DNA of 64,000 nt from Adiantum capillus-veneris (taxonomy: Eukaryota; Streptophyta; Polypodiopsida; Polypodiales; Pteridaceae). The notes below the pieces were generated by a model, which made no database searches, had not been told where the DNA came from, and saw only the letters and a program-made list of their open reading frames with translations. A program made the position numbers and the translations under genes. Shown piece after piece: positions 1 through 11,440 of this stretch. How positions within the stretch are numbered: the first letter of the stretch is position 1; each line of letters begins with the position of its first letter. The DNA is taken from the NCBI GenBank assembly GCA_014529385.2, contig CM043971.1, positions 86,688,840 to 86,752,839 of the forward strand, read 5' to 3'.

Positions 1-2192
1 CTGATACCAACTGGTCGTAATCCTGGTAGGGGTGGTTGTTGCCCCAACACCGGTTGTGTTCTTTCTACACCTACATGTCATGGTAAGTTGCCTGCTTGAT
101 ATCTGGGCATCGGTGGAACTTGAGGGGAAGCTACCGGAGCTTGGGGAGCGTAAGGTCTCTTCCTCACATATCCCTTGTTATAATAACATTCCTCGCTGCC
201 ATGGTTTGTCCATTTTTGTTCAATAGCACACCACTTAGGCTGTTTAGTCTGGGGTTTGGCGTACAAGTTGATCTTTTTTAGCACTTCATCTACAAGTTGC
301 TCCTGGTTTACCGCTATTTCTCCTTTCAGTGCTATCTTAGAAGACTTGCTTCCACTTTGCTGTGAAGATGAATCGTCATCAAGGTCCTTGAACTCCCCTT
401 CTTTGTAGACCGCACAATTGTCCACAAGGTACAAAGCCTCCTTGGTCAACTCATTCAACGCCGTGCTCCTCTTCATATGTAAGTCGTTCTGGAGATCTGC
501 ATTCCTTAGTCCTTGGATGAATATCATCATAAGTCTGTACTGAGTTGGTAGTTCTTCCACAGGACAAAACTTAACATATCTTTTTAGTCTTAGGGCTGCC
601 TTTCGTACAGATTCTCCATCTTTCTGTTTGAATTTATGGATTTGTGAGACGGTATTATGAGCTATTCCCCTTTGAGAGAATTCCTCAATAAACTCCTGAA
701 ACACTTCCTCCATCGACTCAAAGTCTCTACGCTCCACAGAGTCAAACCAAGTTGCAGCATCATCCTCTAGGGTTAGTCCAAACCCTGCGAATTGGGTTGG
801 AAACTCTAACACCTCTTTGGCTCTAATTACACGCACAAAGGCTGCTACATGATCTCTTGGGTCTCTGTTTCCTGTGCATTTTTTGTTTACCCATTTTTGC
901 ACTTGAGAAGGTCTAATTCTTCGATGTTCTACAAATCTCATCATTGGATCGCCCCGTCCAAGTCAATACATCTTCTCAGGCTTTCTGGAATAGGCTGGTT
1001 CCTCTCCCAATGGTGCTCCTAAGCCATAATTTCTAACGGTTCTCACTGGAGGTGGTGCTTCTCTTCGAACTCGTTCTATGGGTGGTCCTCCAGGCTCTGT
1101 CGACCCTTGTGTCTTTGTCTTACTCTCTGCTTGATACCTTGAATAGTGTGGTGGTTCTTGCAAATCCCTGAGCCCTCATGCGGCTTGATAACCATCTCGG
1201 CTTCGGTCTGGTTCCATTGTTGCACTCTGTCAAAGCCATGCCTGCAATGATGGATGGTTTGCTGGTTGGTCTTGGTTGTTGAATGCTTGCGGTCGGGTGG
1301 AATGTGAGGTAGTGTCATACTCGTCTGAAAAAGGATTCGTTGACTGGCTTGGGGTGTGGGCTACTCTTGGCACTTCCTCAGGGGCATATGCTGATGCTCC
1401 TGGACCTGTTGCTCTTTCTACTTCCTCTGGGAGAATACATTGGTATTCTCGCCCGTATCGATCAACAAAAACTATGCCCTTCCCCGTAGTAGTTTCATAA
1501 GAGAATAAGTAAAGAACCTTGTCTTTGCTTAGTTCATTTACGTATGGTTCTTTGCTGCAAAAGTAAGAGAAAATACCCTCACTCTCATGCTTGTAGATTC
1601 CCACATTCTCGTTAAAAGTTGGAACCCTAGTTGTTTTTTTATCATACATAAAAATAGCTCAGGGCTGATCAATGTTTGGTGGCAGTTCTTGAGTTTCTAA
1701 AACCATTTTCCCTTTTGCCACGTTATCTCCATATCTGTTGTAATCTTCAGGGTTACTAACTATTAAATAGTGGTTCCCCTTTTCGTCTCGGAATCTATCT
1801 CCATCATCATACACTCGGATTATCTCCAATCTTTGAGCTGGCCTCTCTTCAATACAAATGCTCTTGTTGCTTCGATAGTCAGAATAGACTAGGGCTCCTC
1901 TCAAGTTTGTTCCCTCTAAGAAGATCACCGTGAGCCTGGAATCATTCGAAGGATTTTGGGAGGTGCTTCCTCCTCGCATAGGTCCATCATAGGTGAAACC
2001 TCCTGGCTGTTAACTACCCATCATGAAGAAAGATTTATCTGACAAAGTGTCAGTATCACTACCTTCCTCTATAATCGGTGCTAGCGGATCTAGCCCTGCC
2101 TGAGTTACACTCTCCTTGGTGGACACTAAGCTACCTTGGTCACCTGCCACTTTCTGGTCTCTAACAATGTATCTTCCTGATCTTAAATTCAT
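1..2192 (-). pseudogene. Element A gag polyprotein, decayed by stop codons
   Basis: Gag forms the capsid and nucleocapsid of the retrotransposon particle in the cytoplasm. The likely start is the ATG at 2192, giving MNLRSGR, a typical start for plant gypsy gag proteins. One frame runs about 730 codons from there to the window edge with about seven stops (near 2010, 1659, 1230, 1171, 963 and 78) and no frameshift. Two short related blocks near 1980-1690 and 1649-1430 each end in a D-x-x-G-x-x-Y motif followed by PE. The retrotransposon gag core lies at about 944-430 (W-F-D-S and F-x-Q-R-G-I motifs). A W-C-x-I-E-x-K-W-T-N motif follows at about 240-200. Element D's gag is clearly homologous over all blocks. 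Most stops are TGA or TAA, explicable by CGA or CAA with C-to-T change. Confidence 0.85.
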
Positions 2193-2614
2193 CAAACTTA
2201 TCAACGCAATTTATCACAATTTCAACCACTCACCTAGCAATGGGTCAGTCTCTGCACAACTTCTTGTTTTGTTGCTGAATATACCTGTACACAAGCGTTT
2301 TAATTTCGGCAATTGAATCAAAGAATTTATCTACTAGAGGTTATCGTAGTAATGATTGGTATAACTGGAGAGTTAATTTCAATCACTACTGCATTTTATA
2401 CACTGCTGATGTTCTGGATTAGGTTTGCTAATCTGAAACAGTACTTTTCTCAGATGTTGGTCAATTTACGTGAAAAAGTATGAATTCAGTCTTTGCTTAG
2501 TCAAATGGGCAAACAAGGTCCAAATTCACTTCTGAAAGAAGTTCTGGAACCCTTAAGCCAAATGGAATCTCACTGTCTATGCCAGGTCAAATTTTCTTTG
2601 CAGTATGACCCAAT

Positions 2615-2638
2615 AGACATTCTACACGTAGGATGTCT
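2615..2638. repeat. 24-bp palindrome, imperfect
   Basis: The left half is AGACATTCTACA and the right half is CGTAGGATGTCT. It differs from the perfect form by two changes in the left half. It lies 276 bp from the next copy at 2891, close to the roughly 285-bp period of the array in element C. Confidence 0.85.
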
Positions 2639-2890
2639 CCTGCTGTGTTTTGCCTCGATTTTTGCACTGTTGTTTCCTCTTTTTGTGTTGAGATTACAGC
2701 TGCTTTTACTTTTTTATTTGGACTCCTATTAGCTGCTCAATGAGTCATAAATCTATTCCGACGGCCTATTGATGGTATTGATCAGTCTAATCAATTCCAA
2801 ATTGGACCAAAACTGACTAGGAGGCTTGTCTTAGGCTATATAACACCTTACTATGCTCAAAGTCAAAGTCTGGCTTCATTTTCTTGCATT

Positions 2891-2914
2891 AGACATCCTA
2901 CGCGTAGGATGTCT
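2891..2914. repeat. 24-bp perfect palindrome
   Basis: AGACATCCTACG is followed by its exact reverse complement, and the following bases TTTTTTCATCA match those after the copies in element C. As RNA it could fold to a 10-bp stem with the self-complementary loop CGCG. Confidence 0.92.
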
Positions 2915-3001
2915 TTTTTCATCAGAATGGCTTCAAACTCAAAGCCCAGGCGTATACTTGCGTATACTCAGAATTCAGTTTGGAGTCCCAAATCACTCAG
3001 A

Positions 3002-3025
3002 AGACATCCTACACGTAGGATGTCT
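3002..3025. repeat. 24-bp palindrome, one central mismatch
   Basis: The left half is AGACATCCTACA and the right half is CGTAGGATGTCT, so only the central base pair is broken. It lies 111 bp from the previous copy, which does not fit the roughly 280-bp spacing of the others and may reflect a deletion or an extra unit. Confidence 0.88.
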
Positions 3026-3444
3026 ATTTGGCCTGTTTGACCCCAGATTTGTCCCACAGCTTCCTCTTGATGTCAGTAACCCAGTGGTATGCTTAGATTT
3101 TGATTTGGATGTCAAAAGTCCCAAATTTCAGCTGTTTTTGCTTTTTTGAATCAAAAGTGCTAAAGTCCGCTTTGAACCCAATTTTCTTACCCAAATGAGA
3201 TGAAACCTCTTTCAGCCACTCAATATATCATGCAAGACATGCCCATGCAGCCATCTTATGGTTTTGGTCTCAAAATAATGTTTTGGCACTATTTGGGTAG
3301 GATGTTGAGCAATTTCAGTCTACCTGGCCTTATCCTGTCAAGATATGGCCAAATTTCCACTTTCCAATTGAAATTAGGGTAAACCGTACCTCCTGAACAC
3401 ACTGGTCAACTCAAAATCCCAAAATTCCTCCCATATTAGCCTGT

Positions 3445-3457
3445 AGACATCCTACGC
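3445..3457. repeat. Left half of a 24-bp palindrome split by element B
   Basis: AGACATCCTACGC ends exactly at the first base of B's 5' LTR. The other half resumes at 18692. With B and one copy of the ACGC duplication removed, the two parts form the perfect 24-bp palindrome. Confidence 0.9.
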
Positions 3458-4266
3458 TGTCGTGCTGTGACATGTACATAGTGGGAACACATGCTACAAG
3501 AGATATCTTGTAACTTTTTAGATACATAATTATATATGCATATGTAAGTATAAAAATAAGCTTTCTATCTCATCTTATTATTTATCTCAAGGGTAATGTA
3601 TTCTTACTTTACCATCAAAAAATACTATGGGAAAAGTGTCAATAGCTCCACCTCTTTAACTTGGGGCAAAAAGCTTTGATTCTTTCTTTCTACCATCTCA
3701 TTATTATCTCACACCCTATCTAGATCCTATATCTAGGGTAATTTCCAATCTATATATATTCTATGTATTTTTCATATTTTTCTTATATTTCTTTTTAAAT
3801 AGCTACTAGGAGGGAATCAAATCCTAGTGGGACACTAGGTGGCATGATTTCAAAGATACACTTATTTTAATGCATTATTGCAAGCATGATTACAAAACTT
3901 TGTCAAGGAGCAATGTCATGCTTTCATATGGCATGAGGTGTCCATTGGAATCAAATAAAAGTCTATGCTAAGGGGACCACATGAAGACTTTTGCTGCCAT
4001 AAATGGACCCTATTTTGATGAATTTTTTACACAAGGTTCCAATTGGAATTGGAAAACAATTTTAAAATGAAAATCGTAGCTAATGAGCTGAAGTTTTTGC
4101 CCATAGTTTTACTTTTTTATTTGGAGCCACGGTTGAGGAGATATGATCAAAATACTGGACCCCAGTCTGCACACATCATGCAGGGGCAGCTCATTTCCAA
4201 CTTTTCCAATTCCTGTTCACACTGGCTCCTCTCTTCTTGTGTAAACCCTTGGGGATTCCCTTCACC

Positions 4267-4274
4267 TATAAAAG
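4267..4274 (+). promoter_or_regulatory. Probable TATA box of element B LTR
   Basis: TATAAAAG lies in the context CACCTATAAAAGGGGACC and is conserved in the 3' LTR at 17499-17506. It is the best core-promoter candidate in the LTR. Transcription would start about 30 bp downstream, leaving a U5 plus R of about 1.2 kb. Confidence 0.6.
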
Positions 4275-4614
4275 GGGACCTCTTCTTCCTTGAAAAAAAG
4301 AACAAAAGCATTTTAAGCCATTGATGAGAGGAATTCATGAGGGAGTGAGTAGTAATGCCTAATTGTACTTAGCCATTAACATAAGCCCAAGCCTACACTT
4401 TTTGCTAGAAGAAGACTAGCCATTCTTGCAACAAGCTAACCTTGGAAGATCAACTCTAATCAAAGAAGGTCTTACACTTGGTGTATCAATCAAAGTGGAA
4501 TTATCCACTCTTCTTCTCTCTCCCATCAATAATGGTGCCGAAGGATTTCAAGTAAGATGTGTTCTACATTGATGTTTTCTTGATTTCTTGTTGTTTTCAT
4601 TTTCATCTCTAATC

Positions 4615-4618
<4 letters not shown>

Positions 4619-4676
<58 letters not shown>
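4619..4676. repeat. AT dinucleotide microsatellite in B 5' LTR
   Basis: This is a run of about 29 AT units. The same locus in the 3' LTR (17851-17870) has only 10 units. The difference accounts for almost all of the length difference between the LTRs. Confidence 0.95.
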
Positions 4677-4680
<4 letters not shown>

Positions 4681-5502
4681 CTAATCTCATCTCCTTAACC
4701 AAACCTATCTCTCTCATTCTTAGTAATTCATCCTCTCTAGGTTCTCTTGCTACAGGTACATCTCTCCCCGCAGTATCCTTATTGCCTACGGGCAAGAATA
4801 GGGCTTGGGAGGGAAACTTCTCATCTCTTCTCTTCTCTCATATCTACATTTCTCACATGCTATCCTAGATGAATAACCCACATGATGATAATTTCTATCG
4901 CTTTCACTCTGTACGATCTATTAGAATTAACGTATGGATTAGCCGTAAAATATACTTTCAACAACGTATAGTGTTTCTCTTTGGCCCAGAAAGGCTCAAT
5001 GAAATACTTCTATCACCGGATCCCATCATACTACCTCTCATAGACTATAACTTTTCTTTTGACGTAAGCGTAGTTATCTTGCTATGAACCAAGAGGATTT
5101 ATACACACAATTAATCCCAATCACTAGACAAAATATATATATTATGGTAAGCACAAAACTACAATTCCAAAGAACAAATCGTAGCCTATTTGGCCAGCCA
5201 AGATTGAATGCCATTAACTCATCTGTTAACCCTTTCATATTACCCATGATACGATATGACCATAGCCTTGATGTTTTCATCTTTGTGTTATTTTGACACT
5301 TTCTTTTGTATTCTTTCTTTGTGCGTGTGAGTGCAAGAGAGAATGGGTGGGCTTCTTTGATTGTACTTCTTTCCAAACCCTAGTCTTCATGGCATCTATG
5401 GTTTAACTCCTTCATATAGTTTTTGTCGAGTTCTCTCACAAACTCTCACAGCCATAAGCCCGGTGCTTTCCTGGCAAGACCAGAAATTTCTTGACATATT
5501 TT

Positions 5503-5517
5503 TGGTGAACCCGACGC
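5503..5517 (+). other. Putative primer-binding site of element B
   Basis: TGGTGAACCCGACGC begins six bases after the end of the 5' LTR. Its complement ends in CCA, as a tRNA 3' end would. I cannot assign the tRNA with confidence. Confidence 0.55.
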
Positions 5518-6485
5518 AAATCTGCTAGGGTGAGAGTTTGTGGGTAACCATGGGTGATCATGCTGAGCAACAGGGTATGCATTTTGACCCAGCAACAATG
5601 AAAATGTTTCAAGCATTTTCAATGTTCATGCAACAACAACATGCTACTGAAAGAAGGGAGATTTCAGCAACGAAGGCCATACAAGCGGTCGTCAACAGAA
5701 TGGATCAGTTCAATGGCAAAGATGTAACCAAGTACTTACGCGAGTATGTGAAGGAGATGGAGCTGCATCGCGTGTCCGAAGGTGAGATGATTCAAAGCTT
5801 TGAGCTAGTTGTTGCTCCAGAAATTAGGGAGCATGTTAGGGCAATTAAAGATGGGCATGGGAGAAATTGGGAAGAACTCAAAGTAGCTTTAAAGGAGGAA
5901 TATTTCATGGAGGACTCGGAGAGAGTGACCAAAAGGACATTCTTAGAATGGGTAGTCAAGCCAAAGCAAGGACTATCAATAACAGAGCTACTTAGGGAAT
6001 TTGAGCGGCGCTATGCACAACTCACTAGGACAGAAAGGGCCACACTAGATGCAGAGAAGAAAGATCTTTTCTTACAAGCTGCAGGTAAAGAGTTTCAAGA
6101 AAATTTGGAGCTTCTTCTTGAAGATAAAGATGCTGAGCAAGGACTAAAGACCGACTGGAATGAGGTTGAAGGTGTTGTCTCACTGCTTGCCAAACGACAA
6201 AGAAGAAGGGACAAGATGGTAGTAAACACTACAAGTCCTTCCACCTCAACTTCTGACAAAATGGTAAAGCCTACTTTTATCGCTCCTAAGTTTGATGAAT
6301 CCATGCTAGATGAGCTTGTGAAGGGAATGCGTGACTTGAAGGTGAAGTTTGCAAAGCTTGAAGAAAAAGGCCAACCATCAGGGCCACTTCCTAGGAAAAG
6401 ACAATAGCCCAAAGAAGAGTTTGTTAATAGATGTATTTGGTGTGATAGTACAGACCATGTAAGAAGGGATTGTGATGATTTTAGT

Positions 6486-6490
6486 GATGC
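6486..6490. repeat. Target-site duplication GATGC, left
   Basis: GATGC directly precedes the copia I LTR and is repeated at 11668-11672. Five base pairs is the usual duplication for Ty1/copia integration. Confidence 0.95.
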
Positions 6491-6717
6491 TGTTGGAATT
6501 AGGGTTGCAGAGAAACACACACAGCTTGGAGAAGACGAAGGAAGCTCAAGGTACACAATAGAGAGTGTATTCCTTAGTGTGCAATGGAAAGATAGATAGC
6601 CCTAGAGTGATGGGCGTATATACAATGCACGGGGGAAAAAACCTCCTAAAGAGGGAAAAAATGCCCCGGCGGTCCTAGTGTGTTCACACACATCACTACC
6701 ACATGTATATGGTAACA
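6491..6717 (-). repeat. Copia I 3' LTR
   Basis: On the minus strand it begins TGTTACCATA and ends TTCCAACA, with TG and CA termini. A TATA-like GTATATAC lies near 6617. It is identical to the 5' LTR except for one base. Confidence 0.96.
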
Positions 6718-6730
6718 AATCCCCCCTGGA
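6718..6730 (-). other. Copia I polypurine tract
   Basis: The minus-strand sequence CCAGGGGGGATT directly precedes the 3' LTR, the expected place for the plus-strand primer. Confidence 0.85.
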
Positions 6731-6792
6731 GTGATGCGGTGAACGAGAGCTGGCACATGAGTAAAGGGAAGTGCCATGCCCTGAGGACAGGA

Positions 6793-9700
6793 TCAGTCCA
6801 CAAAGGGGAGTAAGCCCAAAGCTTTGCGGAAAGCTTCAAGCTTCTCACGAGACAATGCCTTTGTGAAAAGATCTGCAAGGTTGTCCTGTGTTGGCACATA
6901 AGCCAAGCTGATCTCTCCTGCTGAGAGCCTCTCCCTGACATAGTGGTAATGCACCTCAATGTGCTTTGTGCGAGCATGAAAAACTGGGTTCCTCGCAACT
7001 GCCAATGCGCTCTGACTGTCAGTGTAGATAGTGTTGGCAGTGTCCTGTCCAACACCCAAGTCAGCCATAAGGCGTCTGAGCCATACACACTCAACCGTAG
7101 CTGTGAAGACTGCCCTGTACTCAGCCTCACAACTCGAAGTGGCCACAGTAGGTTGCTTCTTGCTCAACCATGATATACATGAACTGCCAAGCATGAAACA
7201 AAAACCACTTGTGGACACTCGCGTGTCAAAACAACCAGCCCAATCTGAGTCCGAAAAAGCATGTAAGTCTGGCGGCAATGATCCCCCCTTGGGATAAAAC
7301 AAGCCAAGATGTAAAGTGCCACTAAGGTAGCGGAAAATCCTCTTGACAGCCTGCCAATGCTTAGACCCTGGGCTATGCATAAATCTGCTGACCTGCGAGA
7401 TTGCAAACTGAATATCTGGCCTCGTGTTGCATACATAAATGAGGCAGCCAACATCAGTTTGGTAAAGAGTGACATCAGCAGGATCGCCAGCATCATGTAG
7501 ACTCAACTTCAAACCTGTTTCCATGGGAGTGGCAATAGGTTTGCAATCCTCAAGTCCAAACTTACATAGCAATGTCTCTATGTAACTTTTCTGACACAAG
7601 GCAATACCACCATCACACTGCTTAAACTGTATACCCAAGTAATGATGCAACAGCCCCAAATCTTTCATCTTGAAAGTAGCATTCAAATCAGCCTTAAATT
7701 CAGCAATATGTCTCTCATTTGGTCCAGTGATCAGCAAATCATCAACATAAAGAACCACAATGAGAAATACATCATCCTCACGCTTTACATACAATGTGCT
7801 TTCTGTTGGACTGTTACGAAAGCCTCGTTTAACCAAATGAGTGTCAGCTTTCTCATACCAAGCACGAGGAGATTGCTTCAACCCATACAAAGCTTTCTTA
7901 CATTTGCACACTTTGTCCTCTTGTCCTTTTATGACAAAACCGCGAGGCTGCGTTACATAAACTTCCTCAAATATGTCACCATTCAAGAAAGCAGTAACAA
8001 TGTCTGATTGATGTACATCCCAACCAAAATGAGCTGCCAATGCACATAGAAAACGCACAGTAGTCATACGACAAGTGGGAGCAAAAGTCTCTTCATAATC
8101 TATGCCTTTTTGTTGTGCATAACCCTTTGCAACAAGTCGAGCCTTATGGCGATCGATCTCACCATCCGGCTTGCGTTTCAACTTGTAAACCCACTTCGTA
8201 CCAATGGCCTTTTTGCCAGGAGGCAAATCACATAAAGTCCATGTGTCATTCTCTATAAGTGCATCATATTCTGATTTCATGGCAGCAATCCAATTTTCTG
8301 AATTCTGTGCTTCATCAAAAGACAGAGGCTCCTCAACATCATGTAAACTAGACACAGCCAAAGCATAACAATCTGATGCATAAGATGCATGGCGAGAGCC
8401 TGAACGAGTACGACTAGATAAAGGTGCATCCAATTTACTGTCACGCAAAGTGTGCACCAGCCATTTTGGCATACCTCTAGCCTGCTCATTTTCAGCTCTT
8501 TCCTCATCAAGTACATCATGTACATCTGCATCAGTAATAGGCTGTTCTAAAACATTTTCAGAAACCCCCATAGGCTGTACATTTGCCTCATTGGAACTTA
8601 CATTCGTATTTCCACCACTGAAAAGAGGCAACAAAGTGTCATAAATGTCCTGTGAGCTTACATTACTGTCTCTAGTACATGACAGCAAGGGTTGAACAGA
8701 ATCTTCCACAAACACTACATCCCGTGAAACCAAAATACGTTTTGTTTGCGGATGATACAACCTGTAACCTTTGCTTTCAGCACTATAACCAACAAAAATA
8801 CATTTGACAGCCTTATCATCCAATTTTCTGCGCTGCACTTGTGGCACCAAAGCATATGCCAAACAGCCAAAAACACGCATGTGCTCAATAGAAGGTTTTC
8901 TATCATGCCATGCTTCATATGGAGTAATAGACTGCAAAGCTTTCGTAGGACACCTGTTAAGTACATAAGTGGCACACATGATGGCCTCAAGCCAAAAAGA
9001 ATGCGGCAAAGCTTGACTTTTGACCATACATCGTGCCATTTCCGTTAGTGACCTGTTTTTCCTCTCAGCAACACCATTTTGCTGAGGTGTATAAGGCACT
9101 GTACATTGGTGTTTTATCCCACGACTAGCCAGAAATGCATTAAATTCATGAGACATATACTCCCCCCCTCGATCGGAACGGAGGGTGCCCATAGTACATT
9201 TTGAGACATTTTCAGCCATAGCCAAAAATTGTTTGAAGCACATAAAAACTTCGGACTTCGCTTTAAGCGGAAATACCCACGCATGCCTGGAGTAATCATC
9301 AATGAAAGTCACGAAGTACAGGTAATTGCCCAAGGACGGAGTTTGCATGGGCCCACAAACGTCACTATGCACAAGCTGCAACCTGCATGTAGCCCTAACT
9401 GAACCATCCTTTGGAAACTTAGAACGCTGCATTTTACCCAGAATACAGCCTTCACAAACATGTTTGATAGGTGCATCAAGAGGCGGCAAAGAAGCAACCA
9501 TATCAGATTTCTGCAAACGCAGCAAACTGGCAAAATTCAGATGACCAAAACGTGCATGCCAAAGTTTTGCATCTGAAATAGCCCTTGAATCTGCAACAGC
9601 ATTTGCAAAATTTTGTCCACACTTGTCATACAAAGTGAGCTTATACAGCCCACGGCACAAAAGCCCAGATGCAACAATTTCATCACCAAAACTGAGATCA

Positions 9701-11079
9701 TGAACTGTACATCTGTCATCCACAAATTTGACTACAAGTCCAAGTCTAGCAAGTGCGGATACAGACAATAGATTCTTCTTGATCCCAGGTACATAAAGTG
9801 CATCAACAAGTGTGAAGGAACTGCCATTAGCAGCAGTGAGCACAATCTTTCCAACTCCCTGAACTGGATAAGAGGCGTTGTTGGCACAAGTGACTGAATT
9901 CCCATGAGGGACAGACTCGAGAGAGGTAAACAATTCACGATGTGAGGTAATGTGCTTTGTAGCACCACTGTCGAAATACCACACATGTGAATCTGCAGCA
10001 ACTGACAAGCATGCATCATGGACAGCAGGATTGTAAGTGCACTCTGCGCTAAAAGCCCATTCTGCATCAACATCAGCATCACAATCTCCTTTCACAGAAG
10101 ACTCAACAATGGCTGCATTTGTAGTGGAACCAGCATTTGCAGTGGAACCACCCTCTTTCTTCTTAGCCTCTTTGGCCTTCAACTTAGGACACGACTTGAT
10201 CAAGTGATCATTGGCTTTACAATAATGGCAACGCATCTTCTTTTTGCCCTTATCACCAGAATTGCCAGACGAAGTGCTGCCAGCAGAAGCATTAGGAACA
10301 GAATTTTTGCCACTCGCAGCAGAACCATAAGAAGTGGCTGTATTACTGTTACCACCCTTTCTTTGAGAAGCAATAAAAGCTTGTTCAACTGCACGCTGCC
10401 TAGTCCTGTTTTTTCTAGAAAGTGACTCTTGCAACAGCAATGTGCATAATGCATCAAACTTGACAACTTCAGGATTTCCTTGGGTCATCAATCTCCAAGT
10501 ACTAGCAAAAGTCTGGTAGGAATCTGGTAAGGCATCAAGAACAGTCTGCACAAGGGAACTGTCAGAAATGACTTCACCTGCAGAAATGAGTTGCTCATTG
10601 ATATCCTTGACACTAGCAAGGAAAGTGTCCATATCATCTTCCTCATGCATAATCTTCGACTCTAGCTCTTTACGCAGCAAAGCAATTTTAGCCTCATTGC
10701 GGCTTGCATAAAGACCTGCTAGAATATCCCAAGCCTGTTTTGCAGATTTTGCTGAACGGATGTGAGGAATAATGGTGCGCTTCACAGACAACGCAATCAA
10801 TGCATGAGCCTGCGCATCCTTAACATCCCAACGAGCTTGTTCTGCTGTAGGCAAAACAACTCTAACAGCTGCAATCCTTGCAGCAAGACCTGCAACATCC
10901 TCAACATCGCCTACATCTTCAGAACCAGGACGTACATCAATGCCGTGCACAATGTTCCAGACACCTTTTGACACAAGAACGTGTTGCATCATATAAGCCC
11001 ACATAGGGTAGTTGTCCCCATCCAACCTGTCCTCAGCAGCAAACATCTTGAACACATCTGTGTTGTTGTTGTCAGCCAT
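6793..11079 (-). CDS. Copia I gag-pol polyprotein (1428 aa), intact
   Basis: This polyprotein encodes everything needed for retrotransposition. I chose the ATG at 11079 (MADNNNTDVF); the frame is open for 20 further codons upstream without an ATG. Gag occupies about residues 1-280, with a zinc knuckle CHYCKANDHLIKSC at 284-297. The protease has DSGATKH at 370-376. Integrase has its H-H-C-C finger at 508-545, then D573, D636 and E672 with PYTPQQNGVAERKN. Reverse transcriptase spans about 940-1190 with YVDD at 1111-1114. RNase H spans about 1275-1410 with SDSDWAG, SCEAEYRA and TDSQSAL. The order PR-IN-RT-RH is diagnostic of Ty1/copia. No stop or frameshift is present, unlike every other element here. 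It would work in a cytoplasmic particle and then in the nucleus. Confidence 0.97.
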   Translation of the reverse strand: MADNNNTDVFKMFAAEDRLDGDNYPMWAYMMQHVLVSKGVWNIVHGIDVRPGSEDVGDVEDVAGLAARIAAVRVVLPTAEQARWDVKDAQAHALIALSVKRTIIPHIRSAKSAKQAWDILAGLYASRNEAKIALLRKELESKIMHEEDDMDTFLASVKDINEQLISAGEVISDSSLVQTVLDALPDSYQTFASTWRLMTQGNPEVVKFDALCTLLLQESLSRKNRTRQRAVEQAFIASQRKGGNSNTATSYGSAASGKNSVPNASAGSTSSGNSGDKGKKKMRCHYCKANDHLIKSCPKLKAKEAKKKEGGSTANAGSTTNAAIVESSVKGDCDADVDAEWAFSAECTYNPAVHDACLSVAADSHVWYFDSGATKHITSHRELFTSLESVPHGNSVTCANNASYPVQGVGKIVLTAANGSSFTLVDALYVPGIKKNLLSVSALARLGLVVKFVDDRCTVHDLSFGDEIVASGLLCRGLYKLTLYDKCGQNFANAVADSRAISDAKLWHARFGHLNFASLLRLQKSDMVASLPPLDAPIKHVCEGCILGKMQRSKFPKDGSVRATCRLQLVHSDVCGPMQTPSLGNYLYFVTFIDDYSRHAWVFPLKAKSEVFMCFKQFLAMAENVSKCTMGTLRSDRGGEYMSHEFNAFLASRGIKHQCTVPYTPQQNGVAERKNRSLTEMARCMVKSQALPHSFWLEAIMCATYVLNRCPTKALQSITPYEAWHDRKPSIEHMRVFGCLAYALVPQVQRRKLDDKAVKCIFVGYSAESKGYRLYHPQTKRILVSRDVVFVEDSVQPLLSCTRDSNVSSQDIYDTLLPLFSGGNTNVSSNEANVQPMGVSENVLEQPITDADVHDVLDEERAENEQARGMPKWLVHTLRDSKLDAPLSSRTRSGSRHASYASDCYALAVSSLHDVEEPLSFDEAQNSENWIAAMKSEYDALIENDTWTLCDLPPGKKAIGTKWVYKLKRKPDGEIDRHKARLVAKGYAQQKGIDYEETFAPTCRMTTVRFLCALAAHFGWDVHQSDIVTAFLNGDIFEEVYVTQPRGFVIKGQEDKVCKCKKALYGLKQSPRAWYEKADTHLVKRGFRNSPTESTLYVKREDDVFLIVVLYVDDLLITGPNERHIAEFKADLNATFKMKDLGLLHHYLGIQFKQCDGGIALCQKSYIETLLCKFGLEDCKPIATPMETGLKLSLHDAGDPADVTLYQTDVGCLIYVCNTRPDIQFAISQVSRFMHSPGSKHWQAVKRIFRYLSGTLHLGLFYPKGGSLPPDLHAFSDSDWAGCFDTRVSTSGFCFMLGSSCISWLSKKQPTVATSSCEAEYRAVFTATVECVWLRRLMADLGVGQDTANTIYTDSQSALAVARNPVFHARTKHIEVHYHYVRERLSAGEISLAYVPTQDNLADLFTKALSREKLEAFRKALGLLPFVD

Positions 11080-11425
11080 GGTAAATGCTGCACCTGATGT
11101 GAAAACTGCCCGAAAATAGGAGAAATGGAGCGGGAACAACTTGTGCTATATAGCACAAACCGTAGAAGACTATAAGGCACCTGTTATGCAGAAAACGGCA
11201 CTGACAGAAAATCTGCACAAAATGACGAAATAACCTGTGCAGTACTGCCCGTAGTGGAAACGGAGGCTGAAATGAGCCCAAATCAAAATTCTGAGCAGAC
11301 CAAGCTCTTCGAGCCCCCCAAAATATTTGTCGACCTGCGAACGCTCGCCAAAGCTCACTGAAATCGGAGAAAGTGAGCAGGCGTGTGCTGGAGCAGCTGG
11401 CGACTAAGCCCGGGAGGACGTGACC

Positions 11426-11438
11426 TGCTCTGATACCA
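11426..11438 (-). other. Copia I primer-binding site (tRNA-iMet type)
   Basis: On the minus strand TGGTATCAGAGCA begins two bases inside the 5' LTR boundary. This is the standard plant copia primer site complementary to initiator methionine tRNA. Confidence 0.95.
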
Positions 11439-11440
11439 AT

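Larger units (their letters stand above)
2205..3457 (-). other. Element A 5' leader, gag-proximal part, with palindromes
   Basis: This is non-coding sequence between gag and the insertion point of element B. It carries four members of a 24-bp palindrome family (at 2615, 2891 and 3002, plus a half at 3445 whose other half is at 18692). The words around the palindromes resemble those in the array at 24888-25765 of element C. No ORF here looks coding. A leader of more than 1.7 kb is long but not unknown in Athila/Tat elements. Confidence 0.7.
3458..5496 (+). repeat. Element B 5' LTR
   Basis: This 2039-bp direct repeat is matched at 16690-18691. It starts TGTCGTGCTG and ends TTGACA. It contains a TATA box (4267-4274) and an AT dinucleotide run (4619-4676). 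Short open frames near 4869-5376 recur in the 3' copy only because the LTR is duplicated, and I do not regard them as genes. Confidence 0.93.

Noticed and set aside
4869-5376. Open frames repeated almost identically at 18076-18571
   Set aside because: They lie in the two LTRs of element B and recur only because the LTR is duplicated.
6405-6407. The TAG between gag and zinc knuckle of element B as programmed readthrough
   Set aside because: No readthrough context or structure is evident, and similar TAG stops occur elsewhere in B where none would be programmed.
6095-6556. A 153-codon minus-strand frame
   Set aside because: It is a shadow of element B's gag and runs into the copia I LTR.
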